Assembly (NCBI RefSeq): GCF_002111595.1
Contig: NZ_LUTN01000003.1
Span: forward strand, 62,001-126,000
Direction of reading: 5' to 3'
Origin: Lonsdalea britannica
Lineage (GTDB): Bacteria; Pseudomonadota; Gammaproteobacteria; Enterobacterales; Enterobacteriaceae
DNA: 64,000 nucleotides
In this document: piece after piece, positions 37,370-48,285 of the stretch
How positions within the stretch are numbered: the stretch's first letter is position 1
Layout: each line of letters starts with the position of its first letter
Position numbers and translations under genes: made by a program
The notes under the pieces: generated by a model
The model's database searches: none
The model's input: only the letters and a program-made list of their open reading frames with translations
What the model was told of the DNA's origin: nothing

Positions 37370-38428
37370 TTACAGCGTCGTGATGAAAGACTGTTGCTGT
37401 GCCTCGTTTGCCAGTCGCTGCTGTAGTTCGACCGCCTGCTGTCGGCTGGTGAACGGACCTAGCTGAACGCGATACAAACCGTTGTTCTGCGTGACATTGC
37501 CTTGGACATTGAAGCGACTCTTCAGGCTGTTTAGCCAGGCATCGGCGCGCTGTGAGTCTTTGAGCGCGCCGACCTGAACCACGACGTTGCCGTTTGCGGC
37601 GGCGGGCGTCGTCGCCACCGCAGGTGAAGCTGAGGTGGACGCCGTTGATTGAGGCGTTTCGAGAACGCCGCTGCGCAGCGGCTGCGGCGCGCCAAGGAAT
37701 CCGCCGCTAGGTGCGGCGTTAGTCGTTGGAGACACCGTCGAAACGGCATTGTCGGAAACGCTGTCAGCAGCGGCGGGCGGTGTATTGCTGCCGGTTGCCG
37801 AGGTCATGACCGGCGCGCTCATTCCACCTGCGCTGAGGTTAGGGCGTTCAGGCAAGGCAAAACTCTGTTTGGCGACACGCGTGCCGACCGTGCCCGGACC
37901 TGACAACGTACCGTCGGGGGCGACGCTGATGAAGTCGACCTTCACTCGGGTGTTGTTGGAGATATTCAGTCGTTCACCCGCGGCGCGCGTTAAATCGATA
38001 ATTCTACCGGGCGTGAAAGGGCCGCGGTCATTGACGCGAACCACCAGTTGGCGGCCGTTACTGAGGTTGGTTACGCGCACATAGCTGGGGATCGGCAGGG
38101 TAGGGTGCGCGGCGGCGAGCGCGTTGGGATCGAACTCTTCGCCGAGGGAAGTGCGGTTGCCCGAAAGCTCTTCGCCATACCATGTCGCCAAACCGGTCTG
38201 GCTAAAGTTCTCCGGGTTTTTGACAATCTTGTAGCTGCGGCCGTTAACGGTGTAATCCTGCATTGTGGAGGGGTTAAACGGTTCATAGCGCGGTTCTGCG
38301 CCGCCAATCTCTTCCACCGGACCGTGATAAACTGTCGGTGCTGGCGCAGGCCTCACCTGTTCCGTCTCGGTGCTACAGCCGGACAACACCAGACCGAGCG
38401 CTACAACCCCTAGCCAATTCTTACGCAT
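37370..38428 (-). CDS. rlpA: Septal-ring lytic transglycosylase-like lipoprotein RlpA
   Basis: 352 residues. Lipobox LSGC (Cys18); a double-psi beta-barrel domain (ATWYGEELSGNRTSLGEEFDPNALAAAHPTLP to NDRGPF and IIDLTRAAGERL, about 80-170); a Pro/Ser/Thr-rich linker; and a C-terminal SPOR domain (VVQVGALKDSQRADAWLNSL, about 275-352) that binds denuded glycan strands. In some bacteria RlpA cleaves such glycans; in E. coli it appears inactive. It follows rodA after 9 bp. Confidence 0.95.
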   Translation of the reverse strand: MRKNWLGVVALGLVLSGCSTETEQVRPAPAPTVYHGPVEEIGGAEPRYEPFNPSTMQDYTVNGRSYKIVKNPENFSQTGLATWYGEELSGNRTSLGEEFDPNALAAAHPTLPIPSYVRVTNLSNGRQLVVRVNDRGPFTPGRIIDLTRAAGERLNISNNTRVKVDFISVAPDGTLSGPGTVGTRVAKQSFALPERPNLSAGGMSAPVMTSATGSNTPPAAADSVSDNAVSTVSPTTNAAPSGGFLGAPQPLRSGVLETPQSTASTSASPAVATTPAAANGNVVVQVGALKDSQRADAWLNSLKSRFNVQGNVTQNNGLYRVQLGPFTSRQQAVELQQRLANEAQQQSFITTL

Positions 38429-38437
38429 TGCCCACCT

Positions 38438-39549
38438 CTATAAGCTTTTGGATAACATTTTGCGGTGAGTATGTATCGACATGACGATACCAAATCCCGC
38501 CATCAAGACCACCAGAGCCGATCCGCCATAGCTGACCAAGGGCAGCGGGACACCGACCACGGGCAGAATACCACTGACCATCCCGATGTTGACGAAAACG
38601 TAGACAAAGAAGATTAGCATCAATCCGCCGACCATGACGCGGCCAAAGGAGTTCTGCGCATTGGCGGCGATCACCAGACCCCGCATAATCAGGAACAGAT
38701 AGAGCGTCAACAGGATTAGCACGCCGATCAGGCCGAGCTCTTCCGCCAGTACGGCAAAGATAAAGTCGGTATGGCGCTCTGGCAGAAACTCCAGCTGCGA
38801 CTGCGTTCCCTGCAACCAGCCCTTGCCGGAAAGGCCTCCGGAGCCGATGGCGATTTTTGACTGGATAATGTGATACCCGGCTCCCAGCGGATCGCTCTCC
38901 GGATCCAGCAGCATCATCACCCTGTCGCGCTGATAATCATGCATCAAAAAGAACCACAAAATGGGAATGAAGGCCGCAACAAGCAGCGCGGCAAAGCCAA
39001 TCAGCCGCCAGCTCATACCCGCAAGAAACAGTACGAACAGGCCTGACGCGCAGATCAGAATCGACGTCCCCAAGTCAGGCTGCGCTGCCACGAGTAACGT
39101 AGGTACGAAAATCAAGGCCAGCGCAATGGCGGTATTTTTCAACGAGGGAGGGCACATATCGCGGTTGATATAACGCGAGACCATCAGCGGAACCGCGATT
39201 TTGGCGATCTCGGACGGCTGGAACCGCACCACGCCCAGATCCAACCAGCGCTGTGCGCCTTTACTGATTTGCCCGAACACATCCACCAAAACCAATAGGA
39301 TAACGCACACCACATATAAATAAGGCGCCCACCCTTCGTACACTCGGGGCGGGATCTGAGCATGATGATCATCACAATCAGGCCGAGCACGCACTGAGCA
39401 ATTTTGCGCTCCATCATGTCGATGTTCTGTCCGCTGGCGCTCCACATCACGACCAGGCTGTAGCACAGCAGTGCCAGTACACAGAGAAGAAACGGGAGAT
39501 CAATGTGGATTTTGGTCCAGATTGAGCCTTTTTGTTGGCTATCGGTCAT
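38438..39549 (-). CDS. mrdB: Rod-shape SEDS glycosyltransferase RodA, one-base frameshift
   Basis: The peptidoglycan polymerase of the elongasome, working with PBP2. The first frame has [11 protein letters not shown] to [10 protein letters not shown]; the next continues [17 protein letters not shown] and runs to [10 protein letters not shown]. The break is at about 39361, where ATGGCTCAG became ATGCTCAG. Restored length is 370 residues, as in E. coli. The SEDS Asp in MHDYQRDRV and the PDLGTS motif are present. rodA is normally essential for rod shape, so the break is probably a sequencing error. Confidence 0.95.
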
Positions 39550-39557
39550 GAATTTGC

Positions 39558-41462
39558 CTACTCAGTTTCACTGCCGGGAGGCGCGGGAGGCGCGACCGGG
39601 AGATTGACGTTGTTATCGCCCAAAATAATATGGTCGAGGATCTGACGCACGATAGTCCCGACTGCGGGTCCGGCGCCGCCGTTTTCCAAAATAATGGTCA
39701 TGGCCACTTTCGGGTCGTGGTAAGGGGCGAAGGCGACCATCAGCTTGTGGTCGCGCAGCCGTTCAGCGATTTTATGGGCGTTATAGGTCTCGTTTTCCTT
39801 CAGGCCGAACACCTGCGCCGTACCGGACTTGGCCGCGATTTTATACGGTGAGTCCGCAAAGCTTTTGTGTGCGGTGCCGTTGGCGCGGTTGGCGACCCCA
39901 TACATGCCATCTTTGACCAGTTCCCAGTAGCCGGAGTGAATATCGCCGATCTGCGTGTGCTCCTGCTGGGCAAAAGGTACTTTGACCCCATGCTCCTGCG
40001 TACTGGCGAGCAGATGCGGCGTTTTGACCTGACCGTCATTGATCAGCGTCGTCAGCGCTTTCAGCATCTGAATGGGCGTCGCGGTCCAATAACCCTGACC
40101 GATGCCGACCGGGATGGTATCGCCTTGATACCACGGTTTTTTGTACCGTCGCATTTTCCAGTCGCGCGTCGGCATGATCCCGGCGCGCTCTTCAGACAGA
40201 TCGATACCGGTATAGTCGCCGTAGCCGAATTTACTCATCCACTCCGACAGGCGGTCGATGCCCATATCGTAGGCCACCTGATAAAAATAGGTATCCGCCG
40301 ACTCTTCCAATGCCTTGGTCAGATTCAGACGGCCATGCCCCCATTTTTTCCAGTCGCGGAAACGTTTTTCCGAGCCGGGAAGCTGCCACCAACCGGGGTC
40401 GAACAACGACGTATTGGGCGTAATCACTCCCGCCGTCAGCGCGGAAACCGCGATATAAGGTTTCACGGTCGACGCGGGCGGATAGACGCCCTGCGTGGCG
40501 CGGTTGATCAATGGGCGGTTGGGGTCGTTCAACAGCGTACGGTAATCTTTACCGGAAATGCCGTCGACAAACAGGTTCGGGTTATAGCTGGGCGTGGAGA
40601 CCATCGCCAGAATACCGCCGTCGCGCGGGTCGGTAACGATGACCGCCGCACGGCTGCCTTCCAGCAGTTTTTCAATGTAGATCTGCAGATTCAAATCTAG
40701 CGTCAGATAGATATCTTTGCCGGCCTGCGGCGGCTGTTCGTGCAGCTGGCGAATCACGCGGCCGCGGTTGTTGACCTCAACCTCTTCATAGCCCGGTTTG
40801 CCGTGCAGCATGTCTTCGTAATATCGCTCGATGCCGAGTTTGCCGATGTCGTGCGTGGCCGCATAGTCGGCGAGCTTATCTTCTTTGGCCAGCCGGTCGA
40901 GATCCCGGTCATTGATTTTGGATACGTAGCCGATGACGTGGGTCAGCGCAGAACCGTAGGGGTAATAGCGGCGCTGGTAGCCTTTCACTTCCACGCCAGG
41001 GAAACGGTATTGGTTCACCGCAAAGCGGGCGACCTGCACATCGGACAGGCCGGTTTTCACCGCGATGGAGGTGAAGCGGCGCGAACGCTTGCGCTCTTTG
41101 CGGAAGTTATCCAGATCTTCGTCGGTAAGATCGGCGATAGGCCTCAGGGCATCCAGCGTCGCTTCGAGGTTGTTGACCTTTTCTGGGACCAGCTCTAGCT
41201 GGTAAATGGTCCGGTTAAGGGCCAACGGCGTGCCGTTGCGGTCATAGATAATGCCGCGACTGGGCGCGATAGGAACCAGCTTGATTCGGTTTTCGTTGGA
41301 ACGGGTGCGGTAGTCGTCAAAGCGTGAAATCTGTAGATGATACAGATTGACAACGAGGATGCCGATCAGCAGCAGAATGCCCAGAAACGCCACCAGCGCG
41401 CGGCGTACAAACAGGGCTGACTCAGCCGTATAATCACGAAAAGGTTTACGCTCTATGTTCAT
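39558..41462 (-). CDS. mrdA: Penicillin-binding protein 2 (transpeptidase)
   Basis: 634 residues: an N-terminal membrane anchor (about 21-43), a pedestal domain (RGIIYDRNGTPLALN) and a transpeptidase domain with active-site Ser331 and Lys334 in PPASTVKPY, the SAD motif in EESADTYF and KSGTAQ near 545. It cross-links peptidoglycan during elongation and pairs with RodA, encoded 8 bp downstream. No defects. Confidence 0.98.
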   Translation of the reverse strand: MNIERKPFRDYTAESALFVRRALVAFLGILLLIGILVVNLYHLQISRFDDYRTRSNENRIKLVPIAPSRGIIYDRNGTPLALNRTIYQLELVPEKVNNLEATLDALRPIADLTDEDLDNFRKERKRSRRFTSIAVKTGLSDVQVARFAVNQYRFPGVEVKGYQRRYYPYGSALTHVIGYVSKINDRDLDRLAKEDKLADYAATHDIGKLGIERYYEDMLHGKPGYEEVEVNNRGRVIRQLHEQPPQAGKDIYLTLDLNLQIYIEKLLEGSRAAVIVTDPRDGGILAMVSTPSYNPNLFVDGISGKDYRTLLNDPNRPLINRATQGVYPPASTVKPYIAVSALTAGVITPNTSLFDPGWWQLPGSEKRFRDWKKWGHGRLNLTKALEESADTYFYQVAYDMGIDRLSEWMSKFGYGDYTGIDLSEERAGIMPTRDWKMRRYKKPWYQGDTIPVGIGQGYWTATPIQMLKALTTLINDGQVKTPHLLASTQEHGVKVPFAQQEHTQIGDIHSGYWELVKDGMYGVANRANGTAHKSFADSPYKIAAKSGTAQVFGLKENETYNAHKIAERLRDHKLMVAFAPYHDPKVAMTIILENGGAGPAVGTIVRQILDHIILGDNNVNLPVAPPAPPGSETE

Positions 41463-41498
41463 CCGGCAGGATCAGTTCTGATAGTTCATGGTATCGCC

Positions 41499-41969
41499 TT
41501 ACTCCCGGTGGTAAGGATGGTTAGCCGTAATGCTCCAGGCGCGGTAGAGGCTTTCCGCCACCAGTACGCGCACCAACGGATGGGGCAGCGTCAATGGGGA
41601 CAGTGACCAGCTCTGTTCCGCCGCCGCTTTACACTGCGGCGACAGACCTTCCGGTCCGCCAATCAGCAAACTCACATTGCGACCGTCAAGCTTCCAACGT
41701 TCCAGCTGTTTGGCTAGCTGCGGGGTTTCCCACTGTGAACCGGGAATATCCAGCGTCACAATCAGGTTGCCTTTTCCGACGGCAGCCAGCATTTGTTCGC
41801 CTTCTCGCTCCAGAATGCGGCGAATATCGGCGTTTTTGCCCCGTTTCCCGGCAGGAATTTCCACCAGTTCGAGTGGCATATCCTTAGGAAAACGGTGCAG
41901 ATAATCGGTAAATCCGGTCTGCACCCAGTCGGGCATTTTGGTGCCCACGGCGACCAGTTGCAGTTTCAT
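41499..41969 (-). CDS. rlmH: 23S rRNA pseudouridine-1915 N3-methyltransferase
   Basis: A 156-residue SPOUT methyltransferase. The SAM-binding knot region is [11 protein letters not shown] with [15 protein letters not shown] at the end. ATG 41969, one base after the rsfS stop, begins the family sequence [16 protein letters not shown]. Modifies helix 69 of 23S rRNA in 70S ribosomes. Confidence 0.97.
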   Translation of the reverse strand: MKLQLVAVGTKMPDWVQTGFTDYLHRFPKDMPLELVEIPAGKRGKNADIRRILEREGEQMLAAVGKGNLIVTLDIPGSQWETPQLAKQLERWKLDGRNVSLLIGGPEGLSPQCKAAAEQSWSLSPLTLPHPLVRVLVAESLYRAWSITANHPYHRE

Positions 41970-41970
41970 A

Positions 41971-42288
41971 TCAACCCCAGAGCTTTTCCAGTTCGTACAG
42001 TTGACGGCTGTCTTCCTGCATGACATGGACGATCACATCGCCGAGGTCGACAACGACCCAGTCAGCCAGCGCTTCGCCTTCTACGCCCAGCGGGAGCAGT
42101 CCGGCTGCGCGGGATTCCTGCACAACGTGGTCGGCGATCGACGCGACGTGGCGGCTGGAGGTTCCGGTACAGATGATCATGCAGTCTGTGATGCTGGACT
42201 TATTGGTGACGTCCAACGCCACGATATCTTGACCTTTCAGGTCGTCGATTTTATCCATTACGAAGTCTTGGAGTGCTTGGCCTTGCAA
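41971..42288 (-). CDS. rsfS: Ribosomal silencing factor RsfS
   Basis: 105 residues (Iojap/DUF143). [48 protein letters not shown] and [16 protein letters not shown] are diagnostic. Binds L14 and blocks subunit joining in starvation. E. coli has cobC between nadD and rsfS; here that position is an empty 170-bp gap. Confidence 0.96.
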   Translation of the reverse strand: MQGQALQDFVMDKIDDLKGQDIVALDVTNKSSITDCMIICTGTSSRHVASIADHVVQESRAAGLLPLGVEGEALADWVVVDLGDVIVHVMQEDSRQLYELEKLWG

Positions 42289-42458
42289 ATGTTCCCCCTG
42301 GGGTAATGTTAATCAGCCTGAGCTTGATGGGCGGAGCGATGTCGCTTTACGCATGTGCGCAAAAGCGTGGTGAGTCTGCCGTGGCAAGCCGGTTGCCTGC
42401 CGTTTGAACCAGCGGCGGAGTATACCATGCAGTCATGGTGAGTGGTATAAAGCCGTCG

Positions 42459-43118
42459 CTATCGGTATAGCCCGTGTGTATCTATATAATTCAGCACGGA
42501 GGCGGGCAAAAGGTCGCTGCAGTCGCGCCCCTGTTGCCTGCGTTGGCGGATTTCAGTGGCAGAAATGGGGAGCAGCGGAGTGTTCGCCAGATAGATTAAC
42601 CCATGAGGATGCTGATGCAACCGGTTAACCTCGGTAGTGTGACGGGAGGTCAGCCACTGCTGCAACTCCGGGGTTTCCAGCGTTTGGCTGTAACCCGGCC
42701 GGGCGCACACCAGCAGATGACAATAAGACAGAATCTCCTGCCAGCGGTGCCAGTGATGCAACGTTAGCAGTGAATCCTGACCAATGATAAACGCCAGCGG
42801 CGCCGTCGGCCCCGCTTCCTGCCTTAGCGCTTCCAGCGTTTCGATCGTGTACGAAGGCGTTTCCCGTTGCAGCTCGCGGTCATCAATACGGAAAAGCGGG
42901 TTGTTTGCGATCGCCAGCGCGGCCATGGCTTTGCGCTGTTGGGCGTTGGCTTCAGGTTGTTCGCGGTGGGGAGGGACATTGTTGGGCAGCAGGACGACCT
43001 GTTGCAGTCCGACTTCGGCCGCCAGCGCACTAACTGGGCGCAGGTGGCCGTAATGAATCGGGTCGAACGTCCCGCCGAAATAGGCGGTCAGTTCGCTTGC
43101 GGTATTCGGGGTGGGCAA
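42459..43118 (-). CDS. nadD: Nicotinate-mononucleotide adenylyltransferase
   Basis: Makes deamido-NAD from NaMN and ATP. The nucleotidyltransferase motif is [30 protein letters not shown] follows, and the C-terminal motif is [16 protein letters not shown] 43118 is chosen because GAGG lies 9 bp upstream inside the end of holA; an in-frame TTG at 43133 is possible. About 219 residues. Start choice is uncertain, identity is not. Confidence 0.93.
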   Translation of the reverse strand: MPTPNTASELTAYFGGTFDPIHYGHLRPVSALAAEVGLQQVVLLPNNVPPHREQPEANAQQRKAMAALAIANNPLFRIDDRELQRETPSYTIETLEALRQEAGPTAPLAFIIGQDSLLTLHHWHRWQEILSYCHLLVCARPGYSQTLETPELQQWLTSRHTTEVNRLHQHPHGLIYLANTPLLPISATEIRQRRQQGRDCSDLLPASVLNYIDTHGLYR

Positions 43119-43119
43119 A

Positions 43120-44154
43120 TCAATACACCTCAATCAGACTATCGGGCAGGGCTTTTCCACATAAGATCATCGCCAGTGTTTCCAGTTCTGCCCAAATTGG
43201 CTGGCCGTAATTCTGCTTCAGGGTGATTTCAAGTCTGGCGAGCAGGGTGATGGCCTGCTGTAGCTGCTCCAACGACAGACGCTGCAACGCTTGCGTTATC
43301 AAAGGGCGGCGGTTTTGCCAGATCTTGAGTTGGTCGAACAGCGTACGCAGCGGGGTGGCGACCATCTGCCGTTTCAGCTGGAGCAGGAGCAATAGTTCAC
43401 GCTGTACGGTTCGCAGCAGAATAACGGGCTCGCACTCTTCCAAACGCAGCTGGTGCAGGATGTGCCAGGCGCGTTTGCTTTTCCCCGCCAGTAGCGCATC
43501 GAGCCAATGAAACGGCGAAAAGTGCGCCGCATCGCTGACCGCCTGTTCAACGCGAGGCAGCGGCAGTTTACCGTCAGGGTAGAGCAGGGACAGGCGTTCC
43601 AGTGCCTGAGACAACGCCAGCAGGTTGCCTTCATAGCAGTAGCAAAGCAGCTGGCAGGCGGGATCGTCCAGTTCCAGCGTCATGCTTTTGGCGCGTTGCA
43701 TGACCCAGCGCGGAAGCTGTTCCTGTTCTGGCGTCATGCAGGGCACATAGATGCTTTTCTGCGACAAGGCTTTAAACCAGGCGCTGTTCTCCTGGGCGCG
43801 GGTCAGCTTGGCGCCACGCAAAATCAGTAGGACATCCGGATGGAGTAATCCGGCGAGTTTCACCAGCTGTTCGCCAATCGGCGCGCCGGGACCGGCGTCT
43901 GGCAACGTCAGCGACAGTATTTGTCGTGATGAGAATAAGCTAAGCGCCTGACAGGCGCCGAAGATGGCGTCCCAGTCAGTCGAGTTATCCAGCGTAAACC
44001 GGAATTGTTCGTGAAAATCTTGCTGTTGAGCGGTACGACAAATGTGATCCTGACTTTCCTGCAGCAGCAGAGGATCGTTGCCGAACAGCAGATAACAACC
44101 GCGCAGCCCCTCTCGGAGTTGCGCGGCGAGTTGCTCAGGATAAATCCGGGTCAT
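43120..44154 (-). CDS. holA: DNA polymerase III delta subunit
   Basis: 344 residues; opens the sliding clamp within the clamp loader. Begins [36 protein letters not shown], an AAA+-like fold without a functional Walker A, as expected for delta. The C-terminal collar domain ends [14 protein letters not shown]. Overlaps lptE by 4 bp (ATGA). Confidence 0.96.
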   Translation of the reverse strand: MTRIYPEQLAAQLREGLRGCYLLFGNDPLLLQESQDHICRTAQQQDFHEQFRFTLDNSTDWDAIFGACQALSLFSSRQILSLTLPDAGPGAPIGEQLVKLAGLLHPDVLLILRGAKLTRAQENSAWFKALSQKSIYVPCMTPEQEQLPRWVMQRAKSMTLELDDPACQLLCYCYEGNLLALSQALERLSLLYPDGKLPLPRVEQAVSDAAHFSPFHWLDALLAGKSKRAWHILHQLRLEECEPVILLRTVQRELLLLLQLKRQMVATPLRTLFDQLKIWQNRRPLITQALQRLSLEQLQQAITLLARLEITLKQNYGQPIWAELETLAMILCGKALPDSLIEVY

Positions 44155-44714
44155 GAACGTGCGGGTACGGCAGGAGCAGGAGACGTCGTTTTTTTCTCCT
44201 TCTCCTGCTCGGCGTTTTTGCTTACCTTCACGGTCAGCAGGTTACGCACCAGCTGTTGGGCGGCCTGTACGCGCATTTCCTGGAGGATGATATCCTGCTC
44301 GGCATCTTTGGCGAGCGCCGTGAGCGGGTTATCAAAGAAGGTACGGAAGACTTTGACGTTTATCGGGTAGATATCGTCTCCCGGCATAAGCACCTGTGCT
44401 TTCAGTTCCAGGACAAACTGATACTCGGCGGCTTTACCATCCTGGAAAACAGACGCGGTGCTGCGCGTTTGCGACGTCCCCAGCACGCGCAGAGACGGAA
44501 TGTCCTGGCGTTTGGAGTTCTCAACGATGTTCACATTGTTGAGACGAAGCTGTTCGCGCACCGCGCGCGTCATAGGCCCATACGGGTCTGAGCTATCCAG
44601 AATCAGATTTTGCAACTGATGCGGCACCTGAGTCGTGCCGCGCAGATGAAAACCGCAACCAGCGGTAATAAGTACCGCCAGTCCCAGCAACAACGTCAAA
44701 AGTGGGTGTCGCAC
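44151..44714 (-). CDS. lptE: LPS-assembly lipoprotein LptE
   Basis: A 187-residue lipoprotein that plugs LptD and delivers LPS to the outer leaflet. Lipobox LITAGC, followed directly by the hallmark [17 protein letters not shown]. The C-terminus is Lys/Glu- and Pro/Ala-rich, not conserved in the family. Lies between leuS and holA as in E. coli. Confidence 0.96.
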   Translation of the reverse strand: MRHPLLTLLLGLAVLITAGCGFHLRGTTQVPHQLQNLILDSSDPYGPMTRAVREQLRLNNVNIVENSKRQDIPSLRVLGTSQTRSTASVFQDGKAAEYQFVLELKAQVLMPGDDIYPINVKVFRTFFDNPLTALAKDAEQDIILQEMRVQAAQQLVRNLLTVKVSKNAEQEKEKKTTSPAPAVPARS

Positions 44715-44729
44715 AAGTTCCTCCTCGCC

Positions 44730-47312
44730 TTAACCCACAACCAGGTTAAGCAGTTTTCCAGGGACGTAAATCACTTTCCGCACGGTCACGCCATCAAGAT
44801 ATTTGGCGACCAGCGGTTCTTGCGCAGCGCGTTCACGAACTTGCTGCTCGTTGGCGTCAGCCGCAACGGTAATTTTTCCGCGGACTTTGCCGTTGACCTG
44901 AATGACGACCAGCTTCGAGTCTTCAACCATAGCCTGTTCATCCGCCACCGGCCACGGTGCGTTATCGATGTCGCTTTCGCCGTGCAGCTCTTGCCACAGT
45001 GTGAAGCAGACATGCGGGGTGAACGGATACAGCATACGGACGACGGCCAGCAGCGTTTCCTGAGTCAGGGCGCGATCCTGGTCACTGTCCTGAGAAGCCT
45101 TCGCCAGCTTGTTCATCAGTTCCATGATAGCGGCAATGGCGGTATTGAACGTCTGACGACGGCCAATATCGTCGGTAACCTTGGCGATGGTTTTGTGCAG
45201 ATCGCGACGCAGGGACTTCTGATCGTCCGTCAGTTTCGCGACGTCGAGCGGCTGTACTGCTCCTTTGGCGGTATGATCCAGCACTTGTTTCCATACGCGT
45301 TTCAGGAAGCGGTTAGCGCCTTCAACGCCGGATTCCTGCCACTCCAACGTCATTTCTGCCGGGGAAGCGAACATCATAAACAGACGTACGGTATCCGCAC
45401 CGTATTTTTCCACCATGATCTGCGGGTCGATGCCGTTGTTTTTCGACTTCGACATTTTGCTCATGCCGGCATAAATTACTTCGCGGCCTTCGGCGTCGAA
45501 CGCTTTCACGATACGGCCTTTCTCATCGCGCTCAACGGTTACGTCAGCCGGGGAAATCCACACGCGTTCGCCGTTTTCGCCGACGTAGTAGAAGGCATCC
45601 GCCAGCACCATTCCCTGACACAGCAGGCGTTTCGCCGGTTCGTCTGAGTTGACCAGGCCCGCGTCGCGCAGCAGTTTATGGAAGAAGCGGAAGTACATCA
45701 GGTGCATGATGGCGTGTTCGATACCGCCGACATACTGATCGACCGGCAGCCAGTAGTTGGCCGCGGCGGGATCCAGCATGCCTTCATCGTACTGCGGGCA
45801 GGTGTAGCGCGCGTAATACCAGGACGATTCCATGAAGGTGTCGAAGGTATCGGTTTCACGCAGCGCAGGCTGGCCGTTGACGGTGGTTTTTGCCCATTCC
45901 GGGTCGGCTTTGATCGGGCTGGTGATGCCGTCCATGACCACATCTTCAGGCAGTCTGACCGGCAGCTGATCTTCCGGCGTCGGGATGACCGTGCCATCTT
46001 CCAGCGTGACCATCGGGATTGGCGCGCCCCAGTAACGCTGGCGAGATACGCCCCAGTCGCGCAGGCGGTAGTTGACCTTGCGCTGACCCACGCCTTTCTC
46101 AACCAGTGTGTCGGCGATAGTGTTGAAAGCTTCTTCATAATCAAGACCGTCAAACTCGCCGGAATTCATCAGGCGGCCTTTTTCGGTCAGTGCCTGAGCG
46201 GACAAATCGACGTCCTGGCCTTCAGCAGCCTGAATGACCTGTTTGATTGGCAGGCCGTATTTGGTGGCGAACTCCCAGTCGCGCTGGTCGTGAGCCGGTA
46301 CGGCCATCACTGCGCCGGTGCCGTATTCCATCAGCACAAAGTTTGCGATCCACACCGGGACTTTCTCGCCGCTCAGCGGGTGAATGGCGTACAGGCCGGT
46401 CGGCATGCCTTTTTTCTCCATCGTCGCCATGTCCGCTTCGGCGACTTTGGTATTACGGCACTCTTCGATGAAATCGTGCAGCGCAGGATTTTTTTCTGCG
46501 GCCAGCAGAGACAAAGGATGCCCTGCAGCGACGGCGACGTAGGTCACGCCCATGAAGGTATCGGGACGCGTCGTGTAGACCGTCATCTGGCGATCGCTGT
46601 CCGCGATGTCGAAGGTGATTTCAACGCCTTCAGAACGGCCGATCCAGTTACGCTGCATGGTTTTCACCTGCTCTGGCCAGCTTTCCAGCGTATCCAGATC
46701 GTTCAGCAGTTGGTCGGCGTAGTCAGTGATTTTGATGAACCACTGTGGAATTTCTTTGCGTTCTACCTTGCTGTCGCAGCGCCAGCAGCAGCCGTCGATG
46801 ACCTGTTCGTTAGCCAGTACGGTTTGATCGTTCGGGCACCAGTTGACGGCGGACGTTTTCTTATAGACCAGGCCTTTTTCGTACAGCTTGGTGAAGAACC
46901 ACTGTTCCCAACGGTAATAGTCTGGTTTGCAGGTGGCGATCTCGCGATCCCAGTCGTAGCCGAAGCCCAGCAGTTTCAGCTGGTTCTTCATGTATTCGAT
47001 GTTGTCGTAGGTCCAGGGCGCGGGAGCGGTTTTATTTTTAACCGCCGCGCCTTCCGCCGGCAGACCAAAGGCGTCCCAGCCGATAGGCTGTAGCACGTTT
47101 TTACCCAGCATGCGCTGATAGCGTGAGATGACATCGCCGATGGTGTAGTTACGGACGTGTCCCATATGGAGTCGGCCAGAAGGGTAAGGCAGCATGGAAA
47201 GGCAATAGTATTTTTCCTTGCTGGAGTCTTCGGTCACTTTGAAGGTTTGTTTTTCTTGCCAGTGAAGCTGGACTTGCGCTTCTATTTCATCTGGGCGGTA
47301 TTGCTCGTGCAT
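44730..47312 (-). CDS. leuS: Leucyl-tRNA synthetase
   Basis: A class I synthetase of 860 residues, the E. coli length. HIGH-type motif in [21 protein letters not shown] in [12 protein letters not shown]; the editing domain (CP1) around [12 protein letters not shown] and the zinc Cys pair CRC/CC in [11 protein letters not shown] are present. The first gene of the leuS-lptE-holA-nadD series; divergent from ybeL. Its tRNA partner leuW lies at 59892. Confidence 0.99.
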   Translation of the reverse strand: MHEQYRPDEIEAQVQLHWQEKQTFKVTEDSSKEKYYCLSMLPYPSGRLHMGHVRNYTIGDVISRYQRMLGKNVLQPIGWDAFGLPAEGAAVKNKTAPAPWTYDNIEYMKNQLKLLGFGYDWDREIATCKPDYYRWEQWFFTKLYEKGLVYKKTSAVNWCPNDQTVLANEQVIDGCCWRCDSKVERKEIPQWFIKITDYADQLLNDLDTLESWPEQVKTMQRNWIGRSEGVEITFDIADSDRQMTVYTTRPDTFMGVTYVAVAAGHPLSLLAAEKNPALHDFIEECRNTKVAEADMATMEKKGMPTGLYAIHPLSGEKVPVWIANFVLMEYGTGAVMAVPAHDQRDWEFATKYGLPIKQVIQAAEGQDVDLSAQALTEKGRLMNSGEFDGLDYEEAFNTIADTLVEKGVGQRKVNYRLRDWGVSRQRYWGAPIPMVTLEDGTVIPTPEDQLPVRLPEDVVMDGITSPIKADPEWAKTTVNGQPALRETDTFDTFMESSWYYARYTCPQYDEGMLDPAAANYWLPVDQYVGGIEHAIMHLMYFRFFHKLLRDAGLVNSDEPAKRLLCQGMVLADAFYYVGENGERVWISPADVTVERDEKGRIVKAFDAEGREVIYAGMSKMSKSKNNGIDPQIMVEKYGADTVRLFMMFASPAEMTLEWQESGVEGANRFLKRVWKQVLDHTAKGAVQPLDVAKLTDDQKSLRRDLHKTIAKVTDDIGRRQTFNTAIAAIMELMNKLAKASQDSDQDRALTQETLLAVVRMLYPFTPHVCFTLWQELHGESDIDNAPWPVADEQAMVEDSKLVVIQVNGKVRGKITVAADANEQQVRERAAQEPLVAKYLDGVTVRKVIYVPGKLLNLVVG

Positions 47313-47651
47313 GGCTGCCAGTGGTCCTTTGGGTAGTGATAATGGCTACGTTTGTAGCCCATTGTGCATACTAAAAGATCCGCATAGCATAGCTGATAAG
47401 CGTCTTGGGCAACAACACCTTGAGGCCGTCCGGGGCGGATTTCTGCCGAGGCCGTTCATCAGCGACGGCCCGTTCGCGCTTCTGATGGCGGCGAAAAAGT
47501 GGGGGAAGCGCAGAGTGCGACGCGGCCGGCGGTTCGATCAGGAAAATCATCTACACTGAAACCACCTTGTGTGCTGATATCGCCAGGGGGCCGCCCTGCG
47601 GCAAAAAGGGTGGCGCATGCCTCATTCCACCCGGTTTGTTGAGGAGTCGCA
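47313..47651. other. Divergent promoter region leuS/ybeL
   Basis: 339 bp between divergent genes. No RNA gene or leader peptide is visible; it presumably holds the two promoters. A GGAGTCG-type ribosome site (TTGAGGAGTCGCA) precedes ybeL. Confidence 0.5.
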
Positions 47652-48134
47652 ATGAATAAAGTCAGCCGTTACTACCAGACGTTAATGTCGGATATCACCG
47701 CGCGTTTACATGGCGGAGAGCGTGATATGGCAAAGCTTATCGATCATGCGCGCCATCGTATTGCGGACGATAATGCCGTGACGCAGCAGGAAGGGGCACA
47801 AATTCTGCAGGCCATACGGCGTGATCTCGCCGAGTTCGGACGTAGCTATGAGGAGAGCCGGGACGAATCCACCGACAGCGTGTTTATGCGTGTCATTAAG
47901 GAGAGTCTGTGGCAGGAGCTGGCGGACATCACGGATAAAACGCAGCTGGAGTGGCGGGAGCTGTTTCAGGACGTCAACCATCACGGCGTCTATCATAGCG
48001 GCGAGGTGGTCGGGTTGGGCAATCTGGTGTGTGAAAACTGCCATTATCACCTCACTTTTTATACCCCAGAGGTGTTGCCGCGTTGCCCGAAATGTTCGCA
48101 CGATCAGTTCCATCGGCAGCCTTTTCAGCCTTGA
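47652..48134 (+). CDS. ybeL: Zinc-ribbon protein YbeL (DUF1451)
   Basis: 160 residues. A helical, charged N-terminal part (SRYYQTLMSDITARLHGGERDMAKLIDHARH) and a C-terminal zinc ribbon with paired CxxC (LVCENCHYHL and PRCPKCSHDQF). Function unknown. Divergent from leuS as in E. coli; GAGGAGT is its ribosome site. Confidence 0.93.
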   Translation: MNKVSRYYQTLMSDITARLHGGERDMAKLIDHARHRIADDNAVTQQEGAQILQAIRRDLAEFGRSYEESRDESTDSVFMRVIKESLWQELADITDKTQLEWRELFQDVNHHGVYHSGEVVGLGNLVCENCHYHLTFYTPEVLPRCPKCSHDQFHRQPFQP

Positions 48135-48204
48135 CGGGAAATACCGCGCTGGCAGCTTCCCCAATGTTCGCTTCGCCTGGCCGATGTTGAGAAAGGTATA
48201 AAAA

Positions 48205-48235
48205 AATCCCGGCATCGGCTGCCGGGATTTTTTTT
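48205..48235. terminator. Bidirectional terminator between ybeL and gltL
   Basis: AATCCCGGCA pairs with TGCCGGGATT around TCGGC; an A-run precedes and eight Ts follow, so it can work on both strands between convergent genes. Confidence 0.92.
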
Positions 48236-48285
48236 GATTATATTGGCCAACACAACGCGTTAATGCGTCGTGCTTCTCTCGCGCA

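Noticed and set aside
45678-47093. Very long open frame antisense to leuS (also antisense frames at 60300-61748 opposite asnB and 3560-4156 opposite the usher)
   Set aside because: They mirror conserved genes on the other strand, lack ribosome sites and have no recognisable protein pattern; a product of GC-rich codon use.
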